DNA from: an uncultured Litoreibacter sp.
Lineage (GTDB): Bacteria; Pseudomonadota; Alphaproteobacteria; Rhodobacterales; Rhodobacteraceae
Reading direction: 5' to 3'
DNA: 64,000 nucleotides
Assembly (NCBI GenBank): GCA_947494645.1
Contig: CANLVO010000001.1
Span: 124,001 to 188,000 of the forward strand
Made by a program: the position numbers and the translations under genes. Shown here in pieces: positions 41,363 through 50,167 of this stretch. Positions within the stretch are counted from its first letter, which is position 1; each line of letters begins with the position of its first letter. Below the pieces are notes generated by a model. The model had not been told where the DNA came from and made no database searches. It saw only the letters and a list, made by a program, of their open reading frames with translations.

Positions 41363-41423
41363 CGAGTTTTGTACAAAATGGGTTTTGGCCCTTAAAAATT
41401 GACCCCGTTTTGTACAAAACTCG
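41363..41423. other. Double TTTTGTACAAAA inverted repeat
   Basis: CGAGTTTTGTACAAAATGGG (41363-41382) and CCCGTTTTGTACAAAACTCG (41404-41423) are inverted repeats of one another with one mismatch over 20 bases, spaced by 21 bases. Each arm contains the perfect 12-bp palindrome TTTTGTACAAAA. It lies in the convergent space between ibpA and the next minus-strand gene, so an ordinary promoter operator is unlikely. Confidence 0.6.
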
Positions 41424-41468
41424 AAATTCAGCGCAATCTCACGTGTTTTGGCGTTAACCGCGCAAGGG

Positions 41469-42371
41469 CTAGAACCACTGCCCGGGCTCCATCAGCCCAT
41501 GCTCCATCAACTGGTTCGAGTTCCAGTTGAATTTTTCCGACCCTTTCCACCAGAAATGCGGGATCGCATATCTGGAACCCGGGTTTGTTATCAAGGCCTT
41601 AGCTGTCCGAAACGAACAAATCGTAGCCGAGAGATTGTGATGCCAAGGGCAAGAATAAGTGTTGTACTCCGCGTCATTGAACGTGTGATCCTCTTGCAGC
41701 TGCAACCCCGGATAGGCCTTGAACAACCCCACACGGTCTATGCGCCGTTTCAACCACGGCACATGTTCTTCATACCTCCAACGCAACCCACCAAAGAAAT
41801 CTAGCTGTCTTTCCAATGGCTTACCATCCTCGGTAAAGCGCTGCAAAGCGTAGTACCCCGACCTGTCAAAATGCGCCTGCTCCCGCGAAACCGCATTCGT
41901 ATGCTGCCCCAAATCGTTCGAATACAGATCAACCACATAGGTCATGATCGTATCGCGCCGTTCCTCGTTGCTGAATTCGGTCAGCTCCCGCACATTTCGG
42001 GTCTCGCAAAACGGGAAAAAGAGGTATTCGGCGTTAAAGCAATAATGCAGCCAAGTCTTTGGTTTTGCTTGGATAACCGTGTTCACCATATCGCAGAACG
42101 CGCCCCGTTCATGGATGTCGAGCACCACCAAATGCAACCCGTCCTGATCCTCCGGCAACAGGTCCGCAGCCCCCGCCACAACCACCTCAGAGAACCCGGC
42201 ATTCTGACAATGCGCTATGGTGCTATCGACCTCCGCATCATCCTCCAAAAGCACAATTGCAAAGGGCCCTTTGGTGCTCAGGGCCGATCCTGCCTTGTCG
42301 GAAAACGTCTTGAGGGACGGGTAGTGCATCGCGAATTTAGCCTGCTTTTTCTTTTGCTTAGCAAAGGGCAT
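41469..42371 (-). CDS. Conserved hypothetical protein, possibly glycosyltransferase-like
   Basis: About 300 residues. The body begins like a GT-A nucleotide fold ([42 protein letters not shown]) and continues with Trp/Tyr-rich segments ([46 protein letters not shown]). The aromatic and acidic pattern recalls GT2/GT92-type proteins, but no clear DXD motif is seen, so the label is tentative. It has no signal peptide and a basic first 12 residues. The ATG at 42371 follows a GTG one codon before. It is divergent from miaB by 69 bases. Confidence 0.6.
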   Translation of the reverse strand: MPFAKQKKKQAKFAMHYPSLKTFSDKAGSALSTKGPFAIVLLEDDAEVDSTIAHCQNAGFSEVVVAGAADLLPEDQDGLHLVVLDIHERGAFCDMVNTVIQAKPKTWLHYCFNAEYLFFPFCETRNVRELTEFSNEERRDTIMTYVVDLYSNDLGQHTNAVSREQAHFDRSGYYALQRFTEDGKPLERQLDFFGGLRWRYEEHVPWLKRRIDRVGLFKAYPGLQLQEDHTFNDAEYNTYSCPWHHNLSATICSFRTAKALITNPGSRYAIPHFWWKGSEKFNWNSNQLMEHGLMEPGQWF

Positions 42372-42439
42372 CACCGCTTCAATTGCAAGAGAGCGGTACC
42401 TCTTGTAAGAGGCGGTTCAACCCCGCAACAGGTGCGCCG

Positions 42440-43750
42440 ATGGCCGATTCCAAGAAGCTCTATATCAAGACCTATGGATGTCAGATGAACGTCTATGACA
42501 GCGAGCGCATTGCCGAAGCGCTGGCCTCTGACGGCTACGAGCAAACGCTGGATCAGTCTGAAGCCGATATGGTCCTGCTAAACACCTGCCACATAAGGGA
42601 AAAAGCCGCCGAGAAGGTCTATTCCGATCTGGGCCGTTTGAAACCTCTGCACGACGAAAAACCCGACCTGAAGATCGCCGTCGCGGGCTGCGTTGCGCAA
42701 GCCGAAGGCGCCGAAATCATGCGCCGCCAGCCCATGGTTGACCTCGTCGTGGGCCCCCAAACCTACCACCGCCTGCCCGCGATGATGGAGCAGGTGCGCA
42801 GCGGTCAACAGGCGCTCGACACAGACTTTCCGGAAGAAGACAAGTTCGACCATCTGCCCAAACGTGACTTGCCTGCTCGCAACCCCTCGGCGTTTTTGAC
42901 CGTCCAGGAAGGCTGCGACAAGTTCTGCGCCTTCTGTGTCGTGCCCTATACACGCGGCGCCGAAGTGTCGCGCCCCGCCGCCCGCATTCTGAAAGAGGCG
43001 CAAGCCCTGACGGAGCGCGGCGTACGTGAAATTACCCTTTTAGGTCAGAATGTTAACGCCTATCACGGCCATAAGGACGGGCTGGCCGGCTTGATCTGGA
43101 AGCTGTCAGAGATCGACGCTTTGAAACGCATCCGGTTCACCACCTCGCACCCCAATGACATGGACGATGCACTGATTGAGGCGCATGGCACCTGCGACAA
43201 GCTGATGCCTTATCTGCACCTGCCGGTGCAATCTGGCTCTGACCGCATCCTGAAGGCGATGAACCGCAAACACACGGCAGATCAATACCGCGCCCTGATC
43301 GCCCGCATCCGCGACGCCCGTCCCGACCTGATGTTCTCGGGCGATTTCATCGTCGGTTTTCCGGGCGAAACGGACGAGGATTTCGAGGCCACGATGCAAC
43401 TGGTACGCGATGTGCATTACGGACAGGCCTATTCGTTCAAATACTCCGCGCGCCCCGGAACCCCGGCGGCCGAAAAAGAAGATGTCCCGGCAGAGATCGC
43501 GACAGAGCGTTTGCACCGGCTGCAAGAGCTATTGAGCGCCCAGCAATATGCCACACAAGCATCCATGGTCGGACGTGATGTGCATGTTTTATTTGAGAAA
43601 AAAGGACGCCAAGGCGGCCAACTGATCGGCAAATCCGACTATCTGCATGCCGTTCATTGCGAAGCTCCGGAGGAGATGATCGGCACTGTCCAGAGGGTGT
43701 CCATCACCAAATCCATGACAAATTCCCTCACCGGCGTTCTGGCGGAATAA
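42440..43750 (+). CDS. miaB: tRNA-2-methylthio-N6-dimethylallyladenosine synthase
   Basis: A 436-residue radical SAM methylthiotransferase. N-terminal UPF0004 domain ([29 protein letters not shown]) with three cysteines for the auxiliary cluster, the radical SAM motif [17 protein letters not shown] (CxxxCxxC) and a C-terminal TRAM domain. It methylthiolates i6A37 of tRNAs reading UNN codons. The start is the first ATG giving the usual [13 protein letters not shown]; a longer frame runs into the preceding intergenic space. It heads the miaB-phoH-ybeY-corC-lnt-metK block. Confidence 0.97.
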   Translation: MADSKKLYIKTYGCQMNVYDSERIAEALASDGYEQTLDQSEADMVLLNTCHIREKAAEKVYSDLGRLKPLHDEKPDLKIAVAGCVAQAEGAEIMRRQPMVDLVVGPQTYHRLPAMMEQVRSGQQALDTDFPEEDKFDHLPKRDLPARNPSAFLTVQEGCDKFCAFCVVPYTRGAEVSRPAARILKEAQALTERGVREITLLGQNVNAYHGHKDGLAGLIWKLSEIDALKRIRFTTSHPNDMDDALIEAHGTCDKLMPYLHLPVQSGSDRILKAMNRKHTADQYRALIARIRDARPDLMFSGDFIVGFPGETDEDFEATMQLVRDVHYGQAYSFKYSARPGTPAAEKEDVPAEIATERLHRLQELLSAQQYATQASMVGRDVHVLFEKKGRQGGQLIGKSDYLHAVHCEAPEEMIGTVQRVSITKSMTNSLTGVLAE

Positions 43751-43901
43751 TGTGTGTTTGGCCTTTCTAAGGGCCAGATATGGTTATTTGTGCTTTAGTT
43801 TGCGGTGAAACTTGTTAGTCTACACGAAATGTTGAGGGCCACTTTGCCGTAGCGGCAATTTGTGGTGCATAAAAAGACATAACAGGCGAAGGACAAGAGT
43901 A

Positions 43902-44219
43902 GTGATTAACAAACTGCCCAAACCTCTGCAGGCTGTCTTGGGGGGATGCGCTGCCGCTGCTGTGGCACTCGTGCTTTCCACCTCTGGGACCACCGCGCAG
44001 CAGGAATTCATCATCACCAAAGACGGCTTCACCCAAGGCAAAATCAGCGAAAGCAACGTCAAGAGCCGCCGTGTGATCCGTGCTGAGCGGTATATCCCGA
44101 CGATTTGGGTCGACCCCGACGGGTGCGAACATTGGGTCTTTGACGACGGTTTCGAGGGCTACATGACCCCACACGTTCGTCGCGACGGCCGCCCGGTCTG
44201 CCGTGGCCGGAAAAACTAA
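43902..44219 (+). CDS. Small secreted protein, paralogue of the following lipoprotein
   Basis: A 105-residue protein with a signal peptide or anchor (PKPLQAVLGGCAAAAVALVLS) and a short mature domain ending in IWVDPDGCEHWVFDDGFEG, then PVCRG. The start is GTG 43902, with GAAGGA 8 bases upstream. The mature motif W-V-D-P-x-G-C-x-H-W-x-x-D-D-G-x-E-G-Y followed by R-x-G-x-P-V-C is repeated in the next gene. The two cysteines could form a disulfide. Not recognised in a named family; probably envelope-associated. Confidence 0.8.
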   Translation: MINKLPKPLQAVLGGCAAAAVALVLSTSGTTAQQEFIITKDGFTQGKISESNVKSRRVIRAERYIPTIWVDPDGCEHWVFDDGFEGYMTPHVRRDGRPVCRGRKN

Positions 44220-44241
44220 GAAACTTGGGGGAATTCGGGCA

Positions 44242-44535
44242 ATGAAAAAACTATCTATCGCAGCGATAGGCCTTATGGCACTGGCGGCATGTGAAAATAA
44301 CGGCGGGGACACGACCCGCGACTTTGGCCAAGGCGATGGTGACCTAAGTGAGCTGCAGGCCGGCATCTGGGTAGATCCGCGCGGCTGCGATCACTGGATT
44401 ATCGACGATGGCATCGAGGGATACCTGTCGGCGCGACTTGACCGCAACGGCAAGCCAGTATGCTCCGGCGTCGCCCCTCCGGGGTATGCGGTCGGCAACT
44501 TCAAAGGCGGTGCAGATATAGGCGACAATATCTGA
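44242..44535 (+). CDS. Small lipoprotein, paralogue of the preceding secreted protein
   Basis: A 97-residue protein with a lipobox signal (LMALAAC, cysteine becomes the lipidated residue) and the same core motif as its neighbour: IWVDPRGCDHWIIDDGIEG and later KPVCSG. A hydrophilic C-terminal tail follows. It starts at the ATG 22 bases after the upstream stop. The tandem suggests duplication with one copy made periplasmic or membrane-anchored and the other a lipoprotein. Function is unknown. A terminator follows at 44561-44592. Confidence 0.82.
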   Translation: MKKLSIAAIGLMALAACENNGGDTTRDFGQGDGDLSELQAGIWVDPRGCDHWIIDDGIEGYLSARLDRNGKPVCSGVAPPGYAVGNFKGGADIGDNI

Positions 44536-44560
44536 GCACTCCGCCAGAATGACGCTTTCA

Positions 44561-44592
44561 AAGGCTGCAGCTTAGGTGCTGCGGCCTTTTTT
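44561..44592 (+). terminator. Rho-independent terminator before phoH
   Basis: AAGGCTGCAGC (44561-44571) with GCTGCGGCCTT (near 44579-44589), an 11-bp stem with one wobble and a T-run. It separates the secreted pair from the phoH operon. Confidence 0.8.
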
Positions 44593-44682
44593 CATGACAG
44601 TAGGATGAAATTTGCCCGACTGCGCCTTGCGCCCGCTGGTACGACTTGGCAGCATAAGGTCAGCCAACATGTGGAGAACCGA

Positions 44683-45696
44683 TTGACTTTCAGCGCTTCG
44701 ACGCCGCCTCAGGCGGATGCCCCGGACCATGAGCTTGTGCTCGAATACCCAGACAACCGGTTGCTGATTGATCTTTGCGGCGAGTTTGACAGCCATCTGA
44801 CGCAAATTGAATCGATGCTAGGCGTACAAATCGTACGGCGCGGCAACCAGCTTGCCGTGATGGGAGAAGCCCGTGACGAAGCCGCCCGCGCGCTCAACAC
44901 GCTCTATGGGCGACTGGAGGCGGGCAAAGAGGTCTCTCCGGCTGAGATCACTGCAGAGCTACGCATGGGCGGCAGCGATGCGGGAACAGGAACGCTGGAC
45001 GGCGACCAGATCGAGATGTTCAAGGGCGCCGCCGTCGAGATCAAAACACGCAAGAAGACGATTGAACCACGGACACAGGCACAGAAAGATTACGTGCTGT
45101 CCCTGATGAACAACGAGCTGGGGTTCGGCATCGGTCCTGCGGGCACGGGTAAGACCTATCTGGCCGTGGCGGTGGGGGTCTCCAAGTTTCTAAACGGCGA
45201 GGTCGACCGCATCATCCTGTCGCGCCCGGCGGTCGAGGCCGGTGAGAAGCTTGGCTATCTGCCCGGTGACATGAAGGACAAGGTCGATCCTTATATGCAG
45301 CCGCTCTACGACGCGCTGAACGACTTTCTGCCCGGCAAACAAAGCGCCAAGCTGATTGAGGAAAAGCGCATCGAAATTGCGCCGTTGGCCTTCATGCGGG
45401 GCCGCACGTTGTCCAACGCTTTTGTGGTGCTGGACGAGGCGCAGAACGCAACGACCATGCAAATGAAGATGTTTCTGACCCGGCTTGGGCAAGGCTCTCG
45501 CATGGTGATCACAGGCGACCGCAGCCAAGTTGATCTGCCGCGTGGCGTCAAATCGGGGCTTCGTGATGCCGAGGATTTGCTGAAGGCCGTGCAGGGCGTG
45601 TCGTTCAGCTATTTCACCGCGAAGGACGTGGTACGTCATCCGCTCGTGGCCCGCATAATTGAAGCGTATGAGAAATTTGAAGCCACCCAAAGCTAG
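44683..45696 (+). CDS. phoH: PhoH-like ATPase (YbeZ)
   Basis: A 337-residue protein with an N-terminal KH-like/PIN-linked segment (LVLEYPDNRLLIDLCGEF) and a PhoH helicase-like domain with Walker A GPAGTGKT and Walker B FVVLDEAQNATT. It works with YbeY in ribosome and RNA metabolism. I place the start at TTG 44683 because GGAG lies 6 bases before it and an ATG at 44605 has no spacing from its purine tract and would sit 13 bases past the terminator. The 44605 start remains possible. Confidence 0.92.
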   Translation: MTFSASTPPQADAPDHELVLEYPDNRLLIDLCGEFDSHLTQIESMLGVQIVRRGNQLAVMGEARDEAARALNTLYGRLEAGKEVSPAEITAELRMGGSDAGTGTLDGDQIEMFKGAAVEIKTRKKTIEPRTQAQKDYVLSLMNNELGFGIGPAGTGKTYLAVAVGVSKFLNGEVDRIILSRPAVEAGEKLGYLPGDMKDKVDPYMQPLYDALNDFLPGKQSAKLIEEKRIEIAPLAFMRGRTLSNAFVVLDEAQNATTMQMKMFLTRLGQGSRMVITGDRSQVDLPRGVKSGLRDAEDLLKAVQGVSFSYFTAKDVVRHPLVARIIEAYEKFEATQS

Positions 45697-45763
45697 GTGC
45701 CGAAGATTTGCCGTAATTTGTCTTTAGCAGCGTGAAAAGTCTGTTCTAAAGAGGAAATAACGT

Positions 45764-45898
45764 ATGTTTGGTTACATAGAAGCGAACCTGATCCCACTGC
45801 TGATCGGCTCTGCATTTACCAGCGGCGTGGTGATCTTTTATGTTGTGATGATCCGCACAATCCGCCGCCGTGTCGCACTGGCTGCGGCAAACGGGTAA
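45764..45898 (+). CDS. Small single-pass membrane protein (44 residues)
   Basis: An open frame from ATG 45764 to TAA 45896-45898, preceded by GAGG at good spacing. The product begins MFGYIEANLIPLLIG, contains one hydrophobic helix (IPLLIGSAFTSGVVIFYVVMI) and then an arginine patch (RTIRRR), the positive-inside layout of a bitopic inner-membrane protein. It is intact and lies between phoH and ybeY on the same strand. Not recognised as a named family; translation is inferred from the ribosome site and topology. Confidence 0.62.
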   Translation: MFGYIEANLIPLLIGSAFTSGVVIFYVVMIRTIRRRVALAAANG

Positions 45899-45957
45899 AG
45901 CCGATTTCCGCTGCAGCCTGTTGACCGCGCCGCCCTTTTGCGGTCACTGCCGTCGAT

Positions 45958-46443
45958 ATGGCACAGCTTGAAATACTCATTGAAGACGCACGTTGGACGC
46001 AAGCCGGGTTAGAAACCCTGGCCCAGCGTGCCTGCGACGCTGTGCTAGCAGCGCTCGAGCTGTCTCAGGACTTCGAGATCAGCCTCATGGGGTGCGACGA
46101 TGCGAGGATCTGCGAGCTGAACGGCTCGTTTCGAGACAAGCCCACACCGACAAATGTGCTGAGTTGGCCTTCCGACGAACGTGCCGCGCCAAGTGATGGC
46201 GGTACTCCAGCAGCCCCTGATTTGGGCGACCCTGAGCTGGGCGACATTGCAATTGCCTATGACACCTGTGCGCGTGAGGCAGATGCGCAGGACAAGCCGC
46301 TTGAGCATCATGTTACGCACCTGATTGCCCATGGCGTGCTCCATTTGTTGGGCTATGACCATGAACGCGCGCAAGATGCCGCATTGATGGAAGGATTGGA
46401 GACACAGATACTTGCAAAACTGGGTATTCCGGACCCATACTAA
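45958..46443 (+). CDS. ybeY: rRNA maturation RNase YbeY
   Basis: A 161-residue metalloendoribonuclease with the zinc motif HGVLHLLGYDH (HxxxHxxxxxH) near the C-terminus, and the ELNGSFRDKPTPTNVLSWP segment typical of the family. It processes 16S rRNA 3' ends and surveys 70S ribosomes, with PhoH/YbeZ as partner. It is positioned between phoH and corC as in most Alphaproteobacteria. Confidence 0.97.
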   Translation: MAQLEILIEDARWTQAGLETLAQRACDAVLAALELSQDFEISLMGCDDARICELNGSFRDKPTPTNVLSWPSDERAAPSDGGTPAAPDLGDPELGDIAIAYDTCAREADAQDKPLEHHVTHLIAHGVLHLLGYDHERAQDAALMEGLETQILAKLGIPDPY

Positions 46444-46493
46444 CACCGCTGTGGCCTACGTCTGAACAGGCCGCCTTTTTTGGAAAAGGATCC

Positions 46494-47393
46494 ATGGGTC
46501 AAGACACCGACGCATCGTCTAGCGCAGCGCCTAGCGCGCAGGACGACCAGAGCGACGCCGCAACCCGCAGGCCCGGCCTGTTTCAACGGCTCACCGGGGC
46601 GCTCGCCCCCTCCAAAACCATATCAGATGTAACCAGCGCGCCTGAGGAAATTCCACGGATCGCAACCCCGGGCCTTGGCGTGATGAACCTGTATTCCAAG
46701 CGGGTCGAGGACGTGGCCATTCCGCGCGCCGACATGGTCGCCGTCCCGATGGATATCGCCCTTGAAGGCCTGATTAAGGTGTTCCGTGACAGCGGGCTGA
46801 CCCGCCTGCCGGTCTACAAAGAGACATTGGATACCCCCATTGGGCTGATCCACCTGAAAGACCTTGCGCTAAAACATGGGTTTAACGGCAAAGGGGCGAG
46901 CCGAGCCAAGTTCTCCATGAAGCGGTTGGCGCGGGAGGTTCTGTTTGTGCCGCCTTCCATGCCGATTGGGGTCTTGCTGCAGAAAATGCAGTCAGGCCGC
47001 AAACATATGGCGCTGGTGATTGACGAATATGGTGGCGTCGACGGACTCGTCACCATTGAGGACCTGATCGAGCAGGTGATCGGTGAAATCGAAGACGAAC
47101 ATGACGTTGAAGAGGCTGCCACATTCCGGCTGGAAAAACCCGGCACCTACATCGTGCAATCTCGCGCGCCTCTGGAGGAATTCGAAAAAGAGATCGGACT
47201 GCGCCTGTCTGATGACGAGATGGACGAAGAGATCGACTCTCTGGGTGGTTTGGTCTTCTTGCTGACTGGCCGCGTGCCTGCGCGGGGAGAAGTGGTCAAA
47301 CACCCCTCCGGCGCAGAATTCGAGATCGTCGACGCCGACCCAAGGCGCATCAAACGCATCCGCGTGCGGCTACCCGGCTACGCTGCTGAATGA
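46494..47393 (+). CDS. CorC/HlyC-type CBS-domain protein (YbeX)
   Basis: A 299-residue soluble protein with a pair of CBS domains (about 80-210: GLTRLPVYKETLDTPIGLIH, KHMALVIDEYGGVDGLVTIE) and a C-terminal CorC_HlyC domain (LSDDEMDEEIDSLGGLVFLL). The N-terminal DUF21 membrane domain of true transporters is absent, as in YbeX/CorC. It is implicated in Mg/Co homeostasis and, with YbeY, in ribosome metabolism. The stop overlaps the lnt start (ATGA). Confidence 0.94.
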   Translation: MGQDTDASSSAAPSAQDDQSDAATRRPGLFQRLTGALAPSKTISDVTSAPEEIPRIATPGLGVMNLYSKRVEDVAIPRADMVAVPMDIALEGLIKVFRDSGLTRLPVYKETLDTPIGLIHLKDLALKHGFNGKGASRAKFSMKRLAREVLFVPPSMPIGVLLQKMQSGRKHMALVIDEYGGVDGLVTIEDLIEQVIGEIEDEHDVEEAATFRLEKPGTYIVQSRAPLEEFEKEIGLRLSDDEMDEEIDSLGGLVFLLTGRVPARGEVVKHPSGAEFEIVDADPRRIKRIRVRLPGYAAE

Positions 47394-48883
47394 GAACATG
47401 GTTGCCTGAAGGCCGCGCCGCAACTGCGCTGGCGGCATTCGTCTTGGGTGCCGCAGCCGCCCTCGGACAGGCGCCTTGGAATTTCTGGTGGATATCCTTG
47501 CCCGCTTTAGCGGGTGTCTTCCTGCTTTTGCGCGAGGCCCAAAGCTGGCAGCGCGCCGCATGGGTTGGCTGGACGGCTGGCGCCGGGTATTTCGCGCTGG
47601 CGTTATTCTGGATCATCGAGCCATTTCTGGTCGATATCCCGCGGCACGGCTGGATGGCACCGTTCGCCTTGTTCTTCGTCTCGACCGGTTTCGCATTGTT
47701 CTGGGGGCTTGCCTTTGGGGTCGCGCATTGGCGCGGAGGGCGCGCGCGGCAGGTTCTTTTCGCGGTACCTCTGCTGTGCGCCGTTGAGCTGATACGCGGC
47801 CTTATCCTGACGGGTTTCCCATGGGCCATGATCGGTCATATCTGGACCGACCACCCGGCGCTGCAACTTGCGGCTTTGGGCGGGGCCGGTCTGTTGACGT
47901 TGTTCACACTTGCGATCTCTGCGCTTCCGATCCTTGTTGGCAGGCCAGCGATCGGGGTAGCTTTTGCGGCCTTCTTGCTGGCAGGGGGCTGGGGCTACGG
48001 TGCGGCCGTGCTGGCAAGGCCAGACGCTCCAGCAACGGGTAAAACCGTTCGGCTGGTGCAACCCAATGCCTCCCAACATCTGAAATGGGACCCGGCGCAT
48101 GCCGGCAAGTTTTTCGAGCGGCAGCTGGCAATGACCAGAGAGCCCGCTGACACCGAGATAGATCTTATTATTTGGCCAGAAACGTCCCTGGCGACCCGGT
48201 TGGACCAAGCTGAGGTCGCGATCCAGGCCATCGCTGATGCAGCGCAAGGCGCTCCGGTCATCTTTGGCGGCAATGATGTCGTCGATGGGACCTATCGCAA
48301 CACCATGGTCAGTCTGAACGGCGCGGGAGACCGGGCAGATAGCTACTACAAACACCACCTCGTGCCGTTTGGCGAATATGTGCCGCTAGGCGATCTGCTC
48401 GCCACATTTGGTATCAGCGGTATGGCTGCACGGGACGGAGCTGGCTATGGCACGGGTCCGGGCCCTCAATTGATCGAGATTGAAGGGGTCGGCCGCGCCT
48501 TGCCGCTAATCTGCTACGAGCTGATTTTCCCGCGCCACTTACGCACTGCGGAGCGACCGGATTTCATACTTCAGATCACCAACGACGCATGGTTTGGCAA
48601 CATTTCCGGGCCCTATCAGCATCTCGCCCAGGCCAGGCTGCGCGCAGTCGAACAGGGTCTGGGGCTTGTACGGGCGGCCAACACCGGGATTACGGCGGCT
48701 ATAGACGCGAGGGGCCGGGTGCTGCGCGAAACTCCCCTCAATGAGGCCGGGTTTCTGGACACGGACCTGCCCGGAGCGCTCCCGCCGACGCTCTATACCA
48801 AAGTGCAAGACTGGGCCATCGCCGTAATTTTGCTAGTGTTGCTGATTGTCGCTACTGCCGCCCCCAAGAGATTGCGCGATTGA
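47390..48883 (+). CDS. lnt: Apolipoprotein N-acyltransferase
   Basis: A 497-residue inner-membrane enzyme that adds the third acyl chain to the N-terminal cysteine of lipoproteins. At least six hydrophobic segments precede a nitrilase-like periplasmic domain holding the catalytic Glu (IIWPETS), Lys (YYKHHLVPFGEY) and Cys (LICYELIFP). A final helix (AIAVILLVLLIVATAA) follows. Coupled to corC by an overlapping ATGA. Confidence 0.97.
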   Translation: MRTWLPEGRAATALAAFVLGAAAALGQAPWNFWWISLPALAGVFLLLREAQSWQRAAWVGWTAGAGYFALALFWIIEPFLVDIPRHGWMAPFALFFVSTGFALFWGLAFGVAHWRGGRARQVLFAVPLLCAVELIRGLILTGFPWAMIGHIWTDHPALQLAALGGAGLLTLFTLAISALPILVGRPAIGVAFAAFLLAGGWGYGAAVLARPDAPATGKTVRLVQPNASQHLKWDPAHAGKFFERQLAMTREPADTEIDLIIWPETSLATRLDQAEVAIQAIADAAQGAPVIFGGNDVVDGTYRNTMVSLNGAGDRADSYYKHHLVPFGEYVPLGDLLATFGISGMAARDGAGYGTGPGPQLIEIEGVGRALPLICYELIFPRHLRTAERPDFILQITNDAWFGNISGPYQHLAQARLRAVEQGLGLVRAANTGITAAIDARGRVLRETPLNEAGFLDTDLPGALPPTLYTKVQDWAIAVILLVLLIVATAAPKRLRD

Positions 48884-48922
48884 CCTAGCCGCTTATGGCC
48901 AGTAGGCCCTGAGTCTCAAGTA

Positions 48923-48968
48923 CCGCCACAACGGCTTCCTGACGTGGCGGATGTGCAATAACTGGAGC
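48923..48968 (+). ncRNA. SAM/SAH-type riboswitch upstream of metK
   Basis: CCGCCAC (48923-48929) pairs with GTGGCGG (48944-48950). The loop contains AACGGCTTCCTGA, whose GCTTCC can form a pseudoknot with GGAGC (48964-48968), the Shine-Dalgarno of metK. The sequence and layout match the SAM/SAH riboswitch described upstream of metK in Rhodobacterales. Ligand binding would occlude the ribosome site and lower SAM synthetase when SAM is plentiful. Confidence 0.9.
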
Positions 48969-48975
48969 GCTTTTC

Positions 48976-50142
48976 ATGGCACGAGACAGCTACCTATTCA
49001 CTTCGGAATCTGTATCCGAGGGACATCCCGACAAAATCTGTGACCGTATTTCTGACGCGATCCTTGACGCCTTCCTCTCAGAAGAGGCTATGGCACGGGT
49101 GGCCTGCGAGACATTTGCGACGACCGACCGGGTGATCGTCGGCGGCGAGGTTGGCCTGTCGACACGCGATAAGCTGGATAGCTTCATGATGGGCGTCGAA
49201 GACATCGTGCGCGGATGCGTCAAAGACATCGGCTATGAGCAAGAGGGTTTCCACTGGAAGAACCTGAAGTTCGACAACCTGCTGCACCCCCAATCCGCGC
49301 ATATTGCGCAAGGTGTGGATAAGGATGGCGCAGGCGACCAAGGCATCATGTTTGGCTATGCATGCTCGGAGACGCCAGAGCTGATGCCAGCCCCGATCCA
49401 ATACTCCCATGCAATCCTGCGTAATCTGGCTGACGCGCGTCACGCAGGCAAAGTGCCTCAGCTTGGGCCCGACGCCAAATCGCAGCTCTCGGTGCAATAT
49501 GAGGGCGGCAAGCCGGTTGGTGTGACCTCCATCGTGCTGTCGACACAGCACCTTGACGACTCCATGAGCTCGGATGACGTGCGTGCCGTGGTCGAGCCCT
49601 ATATTCGCTCAACGCTGCCTGAAGGTTGGATATCTGATGCAACGGAATGGCATGTGAACCCAACGGGCAAGTTCGTCATCGGCGGACCGGATGGCGATGC
49701 CGGGCTGACCGGACGCAAGATTATCGTGGATACTTATGGCGGTGCGGCCCCGCATGGCGGCGGCGCGTTTTCTGGCAAAGACCCGACCAAAGTAGACCGG
49801 TCTGCGGCTTACGCCGCGCGTTACCTGGCGAAGAATGTTGTGGCCGCTGGCATGGCCTCGCGCTGTACCATTCAGTTGAGCTACGCCATTGGCGTTGCCA
49901 AACCGCTGTCCATCTATTGCAACACGCATGATACCGGCGAAGTGGATGAGGCGGCAATCGAGAAGGCCGTTGCAGACTGCATGGACCTGACCCCACGGGG
50001 TATCATTGAGCATCTTGGCCTGCGCCGTCCGATTTACCAACGTACTGCCGCCTATGGCCATTTCGGTCGGAATGCAGCGGATGATGGTGGCTTCTCATGG
50101 GAAAAAACTGATCTTGCCGACGGGTTGAAGCGGGCCGTCTGA
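48976..50142 (+). CDS. metK: S-adenosylmethionine synthetase
   Basis: A 388-residue enzyme of normal length, joining ATP and methionine to SAM in the cytosol. Visible: [18 protein letters not shown] (methionine/ATP loop), [21 protein letters not shown] and the [17 protein letters not shown]-loop region. It is preceded by a SAM/SAH riboswitch that sequesters its GGAG. It is followed by trmB, a SAM-dependent methyltransferase. Confidence 0.98.
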   Translation: MARDSYLFTSESVSEGHPDKICDRISDAILDAFLSEEAMARVACETFATTDRVIVGGEVGLSTRDKLDSFMMGVEDIVRGCVKDIGYEQEGFHWKNLKFDNLLHPQSAHIAQGVDKDGAGDQGIMFGYACSETPELMPAPIQYSHAILRNLADARHAGKVPQLGPDAKSQLSVQYEGGKPVGVTSIVLSTQHLDDSMSSDDVRAVVEPYIRSTLPEGWISDATEWHVNPTGKFVIGGPDGDAGLTGRKIIVDTYGGAAPHGGGAFSGKDPTKVDRSAAYAARYLAKNVVAAGMASRCTIQLSYAIGVAKPLSIYCNTHDTGEVDEAAIEKAVADCMDLTPRGIIEHLGLRRPIYQRTAAYGHFGRNAADDGGFSWEKTDLADGLKRAV

Positions 50143-50167
50143 GCCTGCAATCCCTCGGTCTTAAGCT

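Noticed and set aside
43844-43858. TTGCCG/CGGCAA hairpin upstream of the secreted pair
   Set aside because: Only 6 bp with a 3-base loop and no clear partner motif; too weak to call a regulatory element.
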